Shown one piece after another: positions 34,880-43,711 of a stretch of 64,000 nt of DNA. How positions within the stretch are numbered: the stretch's first letter is position 1; each line of letters starts with the position of its first letter. The notes under the pieces are model-generated. The model worked only from the letters and a program-made list of their open reading frames with translations, had not been told where the DNA came from and did not search any database. Source of the stretch: Rhizobium brockwellii (GTDB lineage Bacteria; Pseudomonadota; Alphaproteobacteria; Rhizobiales; Rhizobiaceae); NCBI RefSeq assembly GCF_000769405.2, contig NZ_CP053441.1:1-64000 (forward strand). Reading direction: 5' to 3'. The position numbers and the translations under genes were made by a program.

Positions 34880-36286
34880 ATGACGGTTCAGGGACTTTTT
34901 TCCGCCAGAGCCAATGCGGCGGCGCAGATATCAGCCGTGCCGCGCATTGCGATCGTCGGGCGCGGCTTTTCCGGGATGATGACGGCCATCGCATTGATGA
35001 AGACAGTGCGCGCGCCCTTCCATCTCCAGCTGTTCGATCCGAATTCGTCGGTCAGCGGCGGGCAGGCGCTGGCCTCGGCCCGCTCCTCGACGATCCTCAA
35101 CACCCGTGTGCGCGATCTTTCTGTCTCGGTCGGCGACAATGACGATTTCAACGACTGGCTCTGCAGCAATGCCGTCTTCCGCGCCGCCGTGCCGGCCGCT
35201 ATTCCCGGGTTCCGGCAGATCTTCGTGCCGAAGGAAATCTTCAGCGATTATGTCTACCAGCGCTTTTCGGAGGCACTCGCCGCGCGCAGGGACATCACCG
35301 TGCAGGTCTGCAACGATCCTGTTGTGGCGATCCGCAGGAGCCATGGCAACCGCTTCCTGCTCGAAAGCGCCAATCCCGCCAATCCGCTATTTGATACCGT
35401 CATCCTCGCCACCGGCTACGGCCTGACGGCGCCGGATGCCGGCGGTGAGGACGCTTCGCCGGTCAGGGCCCAGCGCCTCGTCGCGCGGCCGCATGCGGTG
35501 CTGCTTGGCAGCGGCATCCGTGTCGTCGATCAGTTGCTGCAGCTGCGCGATTCCGGTTATGCCGGCCAGGTCACGATCATTTCCCGGCGCGGCTTCCTGC
35601 CGCAGAGCCATACGCCGAATTCCGCCGATCCGGTGTTCCCGGCCGAAGCGCTGCCGCAGAGCCTGCCGGAGATCGTGCGCTTCATCCGTGAAGCCTGTCG
35701 CGAGGCGGAGGAAGCGGGACGAAGCTGGCAATCGGTGATGAACGGCCTCAGAAAACATGCCCGCTCGCTTTGGCGTGCGCTGCCGGCCCGCCACAAACAT
35801 CAGTTCAACCGCCATCTCAGGGCAATCTACGACAGCCATCGCAACCGCCTGCCGGAGGCCATGCACCTGCGTCTGAAACGCGAGCTCGCCGAAGGCCGCA
35901 CGGTGCTACGCCGCGGCCTGGCCGGCCGCCGGGGGCTGAGCGGCCTGTTCTTCACACCGGCCGGTTCCACTGCCGAAGAGGTCATCCATGCCGAGCGCAT
36001 CATCGATTGCCGCTGCCAGGCGCCGGATCTTTCAGCGCCGCTGATGCAGAGCCTGCTTTCCGCCGGTCTCGCCATGCCGGACGAGCTCTCGCTGGGGCTC
36101 GCGGTCAATGCGCGCGGCGAGCCCTTCCTCGAGGATGGTTCGACGGTCGCCGGGCTCTTTGCCGTCGGCCCGCTCGGTCTCGGCAGCCTGCCCGATATCG
36201 ATCTCGTGCCGGAGATCGTCTCGCAGGCTTATGCCGCCGCCGAGCGTGTCGGGGAGCGGTTCTACCCGCAGGTCAAGGCGGTTTGA
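34880..36286 (+). CDS. FAD/NAD(P)-binding family oxidoreductase
   Basis: A 468-residue protein with an N-terminal Rossmann motif for FAD (RIAIVGRGFSGMMTAIAL, residues 22-39), a second site ATGYG near 178 and another nucleotide-binding stretch (PHAVLLGSGIRVVDQ, near 208). The family is the FAD-NAD(P)-binding group (PF13454-like) of N-hydroxylase and monooxygenase relatives; specific activity is unknown. C-terminal FAVGPLGLGSLPDIDLVPEI is typical for the FAD-contact end. The start is supported by AAAGGAG. It stands between the flavodoxin-like reductase and a sensor kinase and may be its own unit. Confidence 0.85.
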   Translation: MTVQGLFSARANAAAQISAVPRIAIVGRGFSGMMTAIALMKTVRAPFHLQLFDPNSSVSGGQALASARSSTILNTRVRDLSVSVGDNDDFNDWLCSNAVFRAAVPAAIPGFRQIFVPKEIFSDYVYQRFSEALAARRDITVQVCNDPVVAIRRSHGNRFLLESANPANPLFDTVILATGYGLTAPDAGGEDASPVRAQRLVARPHAVLLGSGIRVVDQLLQLRDSGYAGQVTIISRRGFLPQSHTPNSADPVFPAEALPQSLPEIVRFIREACREAEEAGRSWQSVMNGLRKHARSLWRALPARHKHQFNRHLRAIYDSHRNRLPEAMHLRLKRELAEGRTVLRRGLAGRRGLSGLFFTPAGSTAEEVIHAERIIDCRCQAPDLSAPLMQSLLSAGLAMPDELSLGLAVNARGEPFLEDGSTVAGLFAVGPLGLGSLPDIDLVPEIVSQAYAAAERVGERFYPQVKAV

Positions 36287-36354
36287 AATTCGGGCTGCTT
36301 CGGAACCATCCGCCCCCTGCCGCGTTATAAAGCGCTGGTGGTTAAGGGGCGCAT

Positions 36355-38283
36355 ATGGAAGTGCTGAATCGACATGACACGTCTCTTGACGAAGAGGGAC
36401 GCTTTCGCCTTCTGGTCGATGCCATCACCGACTATGCTATCTATATGCTGAGCCCCGAAGGCATCATCACAAGCTGGAATACTGGCGCGCAGCGCTTCAA
36501 GGGTTACACGCCTTCCGAAATTCTCGGCAAGCATTTTTCCCGTTTCTATCTGCCAGAGGACCGCGCCGCAGGAGTGCCGGCGCGTGCGCTCGCCACGGCT
36601 GAGGAGCACGGCCGGTTCGAGGGAGAAGGCTGGCGCCAGCGCAAGGATGGAAGCCGCTTCTGGGCGCATGTGATCATCGATCCTATCCGTCGTCCCTCCG
36701 GCGAGCTCATCGGGTATGCTAAGATCACGCGCGACCTGACCGAACGCAGAGCAGCTGAACAGACGATCCGCCAAAGCGAGGAACAGTTCCGCCGGCTCGT
36801 TCAGGGCGTCTCGGATTATGCGATCTACATGCTCGATCCCGACGGCAACGTCAGCAGTTGGAATTTCGGCGCCGAGCGGATCAAGGGTTATCGGCCGCAA
36901 GAAATCATCGGTCGGCATTTCTCGACCTTCTATACTCCCGAAGACCGCGAAGCCGGTCTGCCGGAGACGGCGCTCGGCATCGCGCGCGCCGAGGGCCGGT
37001 TCGAGAGGGAGGGCTGGCGCGTCCGCAAGGACGGCACCCGTTTCTGGGCAAGCATCGTCATCGACGCCATCCACGACGAGGAAGGTGATGTGCTCGGTTT
37101 CGCGAAGATCACCCGCGATATCACCGAGAAGATGGAGACCCAGCGGGCACTGGAACAGGCGCGCGAAGAGCTCTTCCAGTCGCAGAAGATGGAGGCGATC
37201 GGTCAATTGACCGGTGGTATCGCCCATGATTTCAACAATTTGCTGATGGCTGTCCTCGGCAGTCTCGAAATCCTGAAGAAACGCATGCCGCAGGATCTCT
37301 CGCTGACTTCGCTCGTCGATAATGCCATGCAGGGTGCCCAGCGGGGTGCTGCGTTGACGCAGCGTATGCTTGCCTTTTCCCGCCGGCAGGAACTGCACAT
37401 GGAGCCGATCGACGTCTCCGGCCTGGTCCGCGGCATGATGGATATGCTGAGCCGTTCGCTCGGCCCGCTGACCGTGATCGAGACCTCTTTCCCTGTCAGG
37501 CTGCCGACGATCCTGACCGATCCGAACCAGCTGGAGATGGCTATCCTGAACCTCGTCGTCAACGCCCGCGATGCGATGCCGTCGGGCGGCCGGATCGTGC
37601 TTCGCGCGTCCGAAGAATCGGTGCCCTCGGGCAAGAGTCCGCTGCCGCCCGCCCGCTATGTCCGCATTGCGGTGATCGACGAAGGCGAGGGCATGGATGC
37701 CAAGACGGTGGAGCAGGCAATCACGCCGTTCTTCACCACCAAAGGGGTCGGCAAAGGCACCGGCCTCGGGCTTTCCATGGTGCAGGGCCTTGCGACCCAG
37801 TCCGGCGGCCGCCTCATCCTGAAGAGCAGCCTCGGCGAAGGCACGACGGCCGAATTGTGGTTCCCGATTGTCATTGCCGAGCAGGTGACCGCGACAGCTG
37901 CGGACCTGCCGCAACGCGAGGAAAACGCGCCGCGTCAGTTGCGCATCGTCGCCGTCGATGACGATGGTCTGGTGCTGATGAATACGACTCTTATGCTGGA
38001 GGATCTCGGCCATACCGTGTTCGAGGCGATGGCGGGTCCCGAAGCGCTCGACATCCTGCGCGAGCAGCGGGTGGACCTGGTGATTTGCGATCATGCCATG
38101 CCGCGCATGACCGGCGCGCAGCTCGCGGAGGCGATCCGCAAGGAATGGCCCGAGATACCGATCATCCTCGCAACCGGTTACGCCGAAATCCCCGAAGGCG
38201 CCGGCATCGCCAATCTGCCACGCCTCGGCAAGCCCTTTTCGCAAGCGCAGCTCGCCGAGGCGATCAGTCGGATCGCCTCCTAA
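36355..38283 (+). CDS. Tandem-PAS hybrid histidine kinase
   Basis: A 642-residue soluble sensor kinase with a C-terminal receiver. Two PAS domains (about residues 15-125 and 140-250) are close duplicates, sharing DYAIYML, SWN, RFKGY/RIKGY, FYLPEDR/FYTPEDR and GWRxRKDG. The phosphoacceptor His is near 291 in AIGQLTGGIAHDFNNLL, the ATPase domain ends GKGTGLGLSM near 475, and the receiver Asp is near 579 in CDHAMPRMTG. No membrane segment is present, so the signal is cytoplasmic; a PAS cofactor such as flavin or heme is possible. The HWE/His-KA type with GGIAHDFNN is common in rhizobia. No partner regulator is adjacent. Confidence 0.94.
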   Translation: MEVLNRHDTSLDEEGRFRLLVDAITDYAIYMLSPEGIITSWNTGAQRFKGYTPSEILGKHFSRFYLPEDRAAGVPARALATAEEHGRFEGEGWRQRKDGSRFWAHVIIDPIRRPSGELIGYAKITRDLTERRAAEQTIRQSEEQFRRLVQGVSDYAIYMLDPDGNVSSWNFGAERIKGYRPQEIIGRHFSTFYTPEDREAGLPETALGIARAEGRFEREGWRVRKDGTRFWASIVIDAIHDEEGDVLGFAKITRDITEKMETQRALEQAREELFQSQKMEAIGQLTGGIAHDFNNLLMAVLGSLEILKKRMPQDLSLTSLVDNAMQGAQRGAALTQRMLAFSRRQELHMEPIDVSGLVRGMMDMLSRSLGPLTVIETSFPVRLPTILTDPNQLEMAILNLVVNARDAMPSGGRIVLRASEESVPSGKSPLPPARYVRIAVIDEGEGMDAKTVEQAITPFFTTKGVGKGTGLGLSMVQGLATQSGGRLILKSSLGEGTTAELWFPIVIAEQVTATAADLPQREENAPRQLRIVAVDDDGLVLMNTTLMLEDLGHTVFEAMAGPEALDILREQRVDLVICDHAMPRMTGAQLAEAIRKEWPEIPIILATGYAEIPEGAGIANLPRLGKPFSQAQLAEAISRIAS

Positions 38284-38300
38284 GGGTGATTACTGCTGCA

Positions 38301-39080
38301 TTATATAGCGGCCCTCTCGCCACGAAGAATGAAGACCAGCAATCCCAGCACCATCGCCGCCAGCCCGTACCAGGTGATCGCGTAGACGAGATGGTTGTTG
38401 GGGAAAGCGATGACCGTCAGGCCGCCGACAGGCAGGCCTCCCGGGTTGGCCGTGGCATCGGCGTCGATGAAATAGGGCGCGACCGCGCTGACACCGCGCT
38501 TTTGCGCGATCGCCGCGACATCGCGCGAATACCAGCGGTCGGCGGCCACGTCATTGGATTGCAGTAGCGATCCCCTCGGCTCCGTCATCCGCATCAGCCC
38601 GGTAATCTCGACCGGGCCTGATGGTTCGCCCTCGCGGCGTGAGGCCGGGTCGCGCCTGTCGGTCGGCACGAAGCCGCGATTGACGAGGATTGATGTGCCA
38701 TCGGTCAGCATCAGCGGCGTCATCACCCAATAGCCCGGTCCGAGCTCGGTCGAGGCATAGACCAACGTCTCCTTGTCATTCGCCAGCATCCCGGCCGCGG
38801 TCACCCGCCGATATTCGTCATCGGTGGCATTGACCTTGTTCCAGTCGGCGCGTGCCGGGGCGGGCACGGGTGGTGCATGCACACGCTGGTCGACGCGGGC
38901 GATGAGGTCGCGTTTCCAGGCCAGCCGCTCGACCTGCCAGGTGCCAAGTGCCGCGAGTGCCGCGGCAAGCAGTATCAGGCAGACGGCGAAGATTGCGCGT
39001 TTTGCCCGATGACGCCGTCCATCGGATTTTTCCGAGGAAGCCTGCGGGTGACGCTGCCGCCGCCCCTTCGTCATAGTCAC
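38301..39080 (-). CDS. SURF1 family oxidase assembly protein
   Basis: A 259-residue protein with two transmembrane helices, one N-terminal (about residues 28-47, FAVCLILLAAALAALGTWQ) and one C-terminal (LVYAITWYGLAAMVLGLLVFIL), flanking a periplasmic domain, the SURF1/Shy1 layout. SURF1 helps insert heme into subunit I of terminal oxidases. It is the last gene of the cyo operon; GTG 39080 overlaps the cyoD stop (GTGA), with ATG 39074 two codons later as an alternative. SURF1 is best known with aa3-type cytochrome c oxidases, so a partner of the quinol oxidase here is inferred from the operon. Confidence 0.92.
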   Translation of the reverse strand: MTMTKGRRQRHPQASSEKSDGRRHRAKRAIFAVCLILLAAALAALGTWQVERLAWKRDLIARVDQRVHAPPVPAPARADWNKVNATDDEYRRVTAAGMLANDKETLVYASTELGPGYWVMTPLMLTDGTSILVNRGFVPTDRRDPASRREGEPSGPVEITGLMRMTEPRGSLLQSNDVAADRWYSRDVAAIAQKRGVSAVAPYFIDADATANPGGLPVGGLTVIAFPNNHLVYAITWYGLAAMVLGLLVFILRGERAAI

Positions 39081-39478
39081 GGCATGTTCTTCATCATCTC
39101 GGGGCTCATCGGCATCATGTTGGTGTTGAGATGATGCATGACCCAGAGCGAACCGGAGAGCGCGATGGCGACGATGATGAGGGTGAAAATCAGCGCCATG
39201 ATCGTCCAGCCGCCCTCGCTCCTGGTATTCATGTGCAGGAAGAAGACCATATGGACGACGATCTGGATCGCTCCGAGGCCCATCACCAGCACCGCCGTCA
39301 CCGCCGGGCTCTCGAACACGCCTGACATGACCAGCCAGAAGGGAATGGCGGTCAGGATGATGGAGAGCACGAAGCCCGTCATGTAGCTGCGGAATGTGCC
39401 ATGGCCGGCCTGATGGCCGTGGCTGTGGCCGTGATGAGCCTCGTGGGCATCCTCATGGGCAGGTGCTTGCGAACTCAT
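39077..39478 (-). CDS. cyoD: Cytochrome bo3-type quinol oxidase subunit IV
   Basis: A small membrane protein of 133 residues with three helices. The His-rich N-terminus (HEDAHEAHHGHSHGHQ) precedes the first helix; the third ends before a Met-rich tail. The line GAIQIVVHMVFFLHMNT is the core signature of CyoD. The start is ATG 39478; its first bases overlap the end of cyoC (ATGA). Subunit IV stabilises the CuB-containing oxidase during assembly. Confidence 0.94.
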   Translation of the reverse strand: MSSQAPAHEDAHEAHHGHSHGHQAGHGTFRSYMTGFVLSIILTAIPFWLVMSGVFESPAVTAVLVMGLGAIQIVVHMVFFLHMNTRSEGGWTIMALIFTLIIVAIALSGSLWVMHHLNTNMMPMSPEMMKNMP

Positions 39479-40095
39479 CCGAGAACTCCCAACAGATAGA
39501 CGAAGGAAAAGACGCCGATCCAGACGACGTCGAGGAAGTGCCAGAACATCGACAGGCACATCAGGCGGCGGCGGTTGGCCTCGACCAGCCCGTGCATCGA
39601 CACCTGCACCATCAGCGTGATCAGCCAGATGATGCCGAAGGTGACGTGCAGCCCGTGCGTGCCGACCAGAGTGAAGAAGGAGGAGAGGAAGGCGCTGCGC
39701 GTCGGCCCGGCGCCTTCGTGGATCAGGTGAATGAACTCGTAGAGCTCGAGCCCGATGAAAGCTGCGCCGAACAGGCCGGTCACCCCAAGCCAGAACAGCG
39801 TTTCCGCCTTGGCGTTCCGCTCCATCTGCAGCATGGCGAAGCCGTAGGTGATCGAAGAAAACAGCAGCATCGAGGTGTTGAGGGCAACGATCGGCAGATC
39901 GAAGAGATCGGCGGGCGACGGGCCGGCGGCATAATTGCGGCCGAGAACGCCGTGCGTCGCAAACAGCACGGCGAAGATCAGGCAGTCGCTCATCAGGTAG
40001 AGCCAGAAGCCGAGATTGGTGCTGTTCTCGGGATGATGGTCTTCCGTCAGGTAGAATTCAGGCTTTTCGGCCGTGTCGATATTTTGATCGCTCAT
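39475..40095 (-). CDS. cyoC: Quinol oxidase subunit III
   Basis: A 206-residue membrane protein with five helices and the heme-copper oxidase subunit III pattern (LGFWLYLMSDCLIFAVLFA, ALNTSMLLFSSITY, TLVGTHGLHVTFG, MFWHFLDVVWIGVF). ATG 40095 is used; an in-frame TTG at 40101 also exists. It begins seven bases after the cyoB stop and overlaps cyoD at its end, so it is fully embedded in the operon. Confidence 0.95.
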   Translation of the reverse strand: MSDQNIDTAEKPEFYLTEDHHPENSTNLGFWLYLMSDCLIFAVLFATHGVLGRNYAAGPSPADLFDLPIVALNTSMLLFSSITYGFAMLQMERNAKAETLFWLGVTGLFGAAFIGLELYEFIHLIHEGAGPTRSAFLSSFFTLVGTHGLHVTFGIIWLITLMVQVSMHGLVEANRRRLMCLSMFWHFLDVVWIGVFSFVYLLGVLG

Positions 40096-40101
40096 GGGCA
40101 A

Positions 40102-42105
40102 TTACACCTGTTCGGCAAGCAGCGCAGTGCGCTTGCCTTCCGTTTCGGTCACCTCTTCGGCGGTGATGTGGAAGTCGCGTCTGTAGTTGAAGGTATGGCC
40201 GATCGCGACGACGAGCATTGCGACGAAGGAGACGACCACCAGCCACCACATATACCAGATCAGGCCGAAGGCGAGGGCGACGCTGATGGCCGACAGGATC
40301 GCGCCGGTGCCGGTGTTCTTCGGCATATGGATCGGCCGGAAACCTTCCAGCGGACGCGCATAACCGCGGTTCTTCATGTCGTACCAGCCGTCATGGTCGT
40401 GCACCACGGGCGTGAAGGCGAAGTTGTAGTCCGGTGGCGGCGAGGAGGTCGACCATTCCAGCGTGCGGCCGTCCCAGGGATCGCCGCTGTCGTCGCGCAA
40501 TTCCTCGCGTTTCATGAAGCTGACGGCGATCTGGATCAGGAAGGCGACAATGCCAAGCGCGATCAGGCCGACGCCGAAGGCGGCGATGATGAACCAGATC
40601 TGCAGCGACGGATCCTCGAACTGATTCATGCGGCGGGTGACGCCCATCAGGCCCAGCACGTAGAGCGGCATGAAGGCGAACCAGAAGCCGATCTGCCAGA
40701 ACCAGAAGCTCATCTTGCCCCAGAAGGGATCGAGCTTGAAGCCGAAGGCCTTCGGGAACCAGTAGTTCACACCGGCGAACATGCCGAAGAGTACGCCGCC
40801 GATGATGACGTTGTGGAAGTGGGCGATGAGGAACAGCGAATTGTGCAGCACGAAGTCGGCCGGCGGCACGGCCAGCATGACGCCGGTCATGCCGCCGATG
40901 ACGAAGGTCACCATGAAGCCGACCGTCCAGAGCATCGGCACCTCATAGCGGATGCGGCCGCGATACATGGTGAAGAGCCAGTTGAACATCTTCGCCCCGG
41001 TCGGGATGGAGATGATCATCGTGGTGATGCCGAAGAAGGAGTTGACGCTGGCGCCCGAGCCCATCGTGAAGAAATGGTGCAGCCAGACGATGTAGGAGAG
41101 AATCATGATCACGCAGGTCGCGTAGACCATGGAGGCATAGCCGAACAGGCGTTTGCCGGAGAAGGTGGCGACGACTTCCGAGAAGATGCCGAAGGCCGGC
41201 AGCACGAGGATGTAGACCTCCGGATGACCCCAGATCCAGATGAGGTTGACGTACATCATCGGATTGCCGCCGAGGTCGTTGGTAAAGAAGTTCGTGCCGG
41301 CGTAGCGGTCGAGCGACAGAAGCGCCAGCGTTGCCGTCAGGATCGGGAAGGAGGCGACGATCAGCACGTTGGTGCAAAGCGCCGTCCAGGTGAAGACTGG
41401 CATCTTCATGAAGGTCATGCCTGGAGCACGCATCTTGACGATGGTGGCGATCAGGTTGATGCCCGAAAGTGTCGTCCCCACGCCGGCCACTTGCAGGCCC
41501 CAGATATAATAATCGACGCCGACGCCCGGACTATAAGCAGCACCCGACAGCGGCGGATAGGCCAGCCAGCCGGTCTGGGCGAATTCGCCGATGAACAGCG
41601 ACAGCATGATGATGATCGCGCCGGCGGTGGTCATCCAGAAAGAGAAGTTGTTCAGGAAGGGGAAGGAGACGTCGCGCGCGCCGATCTGCAGCGGCACCAC
41701 GAAGTTCATCAAACCGGTGACGAAGGGCATCGCCACGAAGAAGATCATGATGACGCCGTGGGCGGTGAAGACCTGGTCGTAATGGTGCGGCGGCAGGTAG
41801 CCCTCCGAACCGTTGAAGGCGATCGCCTGCTGGATGCGCATCAGGATCGCGTCGGAGAAGCCGCGCAGCAGCATGATGACGGCGAGGATCACATACATGA
41901 TGCCGATTTTTTTGTGATCGACGCTGCAGATCCAGTCCCGCCAGAGCGGACCCCAGAACTTGAAATAGGTGATGATGCCGAGCACCGCGATGGCGCCGAT
42001 GACGACGCCGATGAAGGTCACGACCAGGATCGGCTCGTGATAGGGAATGGCATCGAGGGTCAACCGGCCGAAGACGAACTTCAGGAGGTCAGGATTGGAA
42101 AACAT
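40102..42105 (-). CDS. cyoB: Quinol oxidase subunit I (heme-copper catalytic subunit)
   Basis: The 667-residue core subunit has the low-spin heme ligand region ([12 protein letters not shown]), the CuB ligand and cross-linked Tyr motif [14 protein letters not shown], the histidine pair in WLHHFFTMG and the heme ligands in [12 protein letters not shown]. It pumps protons while reducing oxygen with electrons from ubiquinol. In most relatives heme O or heme A is needed; no cyoE (heme O synthase) gene is present within the window, so it must be supplied elsewhere. It stands 42 bases downstream of cyoA. Confidence 0.97.
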   Translation of the reverse strand: MFSNPDLLKFVFGRLTLDAIPYHEPILVVTFIGVVIGAIAVLGIITYFKFWGPLWRDWICSVDHKKIGIMYVILAVIMLLRGFSDAILMRIQQAIAFNGSEGYLPPHHYDQVFTAHGVIMIFFVAMPFVTGLMNFVVPLQIGARDVSFPFLNNFSFWMTTAGAIIIMLSLFIGEFAQTGWLAYPPLSGAAYSPGVGVDYYIWGLQVAGVGTTLSGINLIATIVKMRAPGMTFMKMPVFTWTALCTNVLIVASFPILTATLALLSLDRYAGTNFFTNDLGGNPMMYVNLIWIWGHPEVYILVLPAFGIFSEVVATFSGKRLFGYASMVYATCVIMILSYIVWLHHFFTMGSGASVNSFFGITTMIISIPTGAKMFNWLFTMYRGRIRYEVPMLWTVGFMVTFVIGGMTGVMLAVPPADFVLHNSLFLIAHFHNVIIGGVLFGMFAGVNYWFPKAFGFKLDPFWGKMSFWFWQIGFWFAFMPLYVLGLMGVTRRMNQFEDPSLQIWFIIAAFGVGLIALGIVAFLIQIAVSFMKREELRDDSGDPWDGRTLEWSTSSPPPDYNFAFTPVVHDHDGWYDMKNRGYARPLEGFRPIHMPKNTGTGAILSAISVALAFGLIWYMWWLVVVSFVAMLVVAIGHTFNYRRDFHITAEEVTETEGKRTALLAEQV

Positions 42106-42147
42106 GGAACAACCCGTTCATTATGTCTTGCGACGCAAAGCGCCAGG

Positions 42148-43332
42148 TTAATTGTTGTTGTTGAGCTGCGCCGGCGCCGGATCGGCGCCATTGCTCATGC
42201 CGGGCATCGAATGACCCTCATGCTGCATGTCCATTCCAGGCGTGCTAGGCATGCCGGGCATGTCGTGCTGCATGCTGTTGCCGTCGGTCCGCTCGGCAGG
42301 TTCGCTGCGTGCCGGAGCCCCGGTCGCCGGCACGGTGGCGGCGGGCGCCACGATGCCTTCGTCGGCATGACGGTTGTCGTATTGCAGCTTCTCGCGGTTC
42401 TCGGCACTTTCCTTGCCGCCGCCGCCCATCATGTCGATGTGCATCATCTCGTTCATGCACATCTTGCCCGGCGTGGCGCACATGTTGAGGATGGCATTGT
42501 AAAGGTCGGCATCGGCGCCGGCATAATAACGCACCGGTTCCTTCTCGCTCGGCTTCTCGAGCTTCAGATAGGCGTCGCGGTTGAGCATCGTGCCCTGCTG
42601 CTTGACCTGCGCCACCCAGGCGTCAAAGCCCGCTTGGTCGAGGCCGTGGAACTTGAAGCGCATATGCGAGAAGCCGCTTCCGCTGTAGTTGGCGGAGAAG
42701 CCCTCATATTCGCCTTGCCTGTTGATGACGGCGTGCAGCTTCGTCTCCATGCCCGGCATGGCATAGATCTGGCCGGCAAGGGCCGGGATGTAGAAGGAGT
42801 TCATCACCGAAGAGGAGGTGATCTTGAAATTGATCGGCACGTCCACAGGGGCAGCGAGTTCGTTGACCGTGGCAATACCGAGTTCGGGGTAGAAGAACAG
42901 CCACTTCCAGTCGAGCGCCACGACCTCGACGATCAGCGGCTTGGTATCGGCCGGAATGGCGCGCTCCGCATCGAGGCGGTCGAGCGGGCGGTAGGGATCG
43001 AGCTTATGCGTGGAAATCCAGGTGACGGCGCCAAGCGCGATGATGATCGCCAGCGGCGCTGCCCAGATCACGATTTCGAGGCGGGTCGAATGGTGCCATT
43101 CCGGCGCGTAAGTGGCGGCCGTATTGGAGCGGCGGTAGCGCCAGGCGAAGAACAGCGTCAGGAAGATCACCGGTATGATGATCAAAAGCATCAGCACCGT
43201 CGAGATGACGATGAGGTCGCGCTGTTGCACGGCGATGTCGCCGGAGGGCGCCATGACCACCATGTTGCATCCTGCCAGGAAAAGCAGCGGCAAGACGGAT
43301 AGAAGGCGGGAAAACTTCACGAGTTTTAGCAC
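42148..43332 (-). CDS. cyoA: Quinol oxidase subunit II, lipoprotein
   Basis: Subunit II docks on the periplasmic face. A lipobox LLFLAGC near residue 20 marks a lipoprotein; two helices follow, then the cupredoxin-like domain, which lacks the CuA cysteines and histidines as in quinol-type oxidases (WLFFYPELGIATVNELAAPVDVP). A COX_ARM domain is near residue 250 and a Met/His-rich tail (MPGMPSTPGMDMQHEGHSMP) ends the protein, a feature also present in E. coli CyoA. The frame extends to ATG 43452, but 40 residues with no resemblance to CyoA would be added; GTG 43332 starts just before the lipoprotein signal and is preferred. Confidence 0.92.
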   Translation of the reverse strand: MLKLVKFSRLLSVLPLLFLAGCNMVVMAPSGDIAVQQRDLIVISTVLMLLIIIPVIFLTLFFAWRYRRSNTAATYAPEWHHSTRLEIVIWAAPLAIIIALGAVTWISTHKLDPYRPLDRLDAERAIPADTKPLIVEVVALDWKWLFFYPELGIATVNELAAPVDVPINFKITSSSVMNSFYIPALAGQIYAMPGMETKLHAVINRQGEYEGFSANYSGSGFSHMRFKFHGLDQAGFDAWVAQVKQQGTMLNRDAYLKLEKPSEKEPVRYYAGADADLYNAILNMCATPGKMCMNEMMHIDMMGGGGKESAENREKLQYDNRHADEGIVAPAATVPATGAPARSEPAERTDGNSMQHDMPGMPSTPGMDMQHEGHSMPGMSNGADPAPAQLNNNN

Positions 43333-43421
43333 GTCTCTAAGCTCTTGTTGTTTCGTTCGTTCCGCGACTAACGCACTGAACCTGATAGCGACATGAGGTG
43401 TTTGGTCGCAGTGCAGCAAGC

Positions 43422-43438
43422 ATGCCGCATTGCGGCAT
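43422..43438. promoter_or_regulatory. Palindrome upstream of cyoA
   Basis: Seven-base arms ATGCCGC and GCGGCAT flank a three-base centre at 43422-43438. The position upstream of the cyo operon is suitable for a transcription factor, but no known regulator motif is matched. Confidence 0.4.
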
Positions 43439-43653
43439 AAATCATGGTGCACTACAGCTTTGAAATCCTGATGAAATCAAGAAGGATTCTTTCGCCAGCG
43501 CATGTTTTGTTGCAATATATCCGCAAGAGCCGGCCAAGCCAGCGTCCCCGGGAAAAATCGCCGGTCGGATCACGCTATTTTTTCTGCCCAAGCCTCATTT
43601 TGAGCCGTGATGATGAACTATTTGCGTCTTACGGACTTGATAAGCCTGCAGGT

Positions 43654-43667
43654 TTGATCAAGATCAG
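43654..43667 (+). promoter_or_regulatory. FNR/FixK-like anaerobox
   Basis: TTGAT-CAAG-ATCAG differs from the consensus TTGAT-N4-ATCAA in the last base only. If active as a class II site for the plus-strand gene, the message would begin near 43702, about ten bases before the start codon. It could alternatively act on cyo from the opposite side, 320 bases away. Confidence 0.4.
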
Positions 43668-43711
43668 GCTGAGGCGCCTTGCCGAAAGCGCTTCAACGAG
43701 GGAGGCGTTTT

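Larger units (their letters stand above)
43333..43711. other. Divergent control region between cyoA and the MFS gene
   Basis: This 379-base spacer holds no credible gene. It contains the palindrome ATGCCGC-ATT-GCGGCAT (43422-43438) about 95 bases ahead of cyoA, and TTGATCAAGATCAG (43654-43667), one mismatch from the FNR/FixK anaerobox TTGAT-N4-ATCAA, 45 bases ahead of the MFS start. Both are annotated from sequence pattern only. Confidence 0.45.

Noticed and set aside
36325..38244. A 639-codon minus-strand open frame over the histidine kinase
   Set aside because: Antisense to a kinase with all its motifs in place.
42148..42330. Met/His-rich tail of CyoA as a new copper-binding module
   Set aside because: A similar tail ends E. 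coli CyoA, so it is a family feature and not new.
39394..43302. A 1302-codon open frame on the plus strand across the cyo operon
   Set aside because: It is antisense to five clear cyo genes and has a His/Asp/Arg/Glu-rich composition typical of the complementary strand of GC-rich genes.
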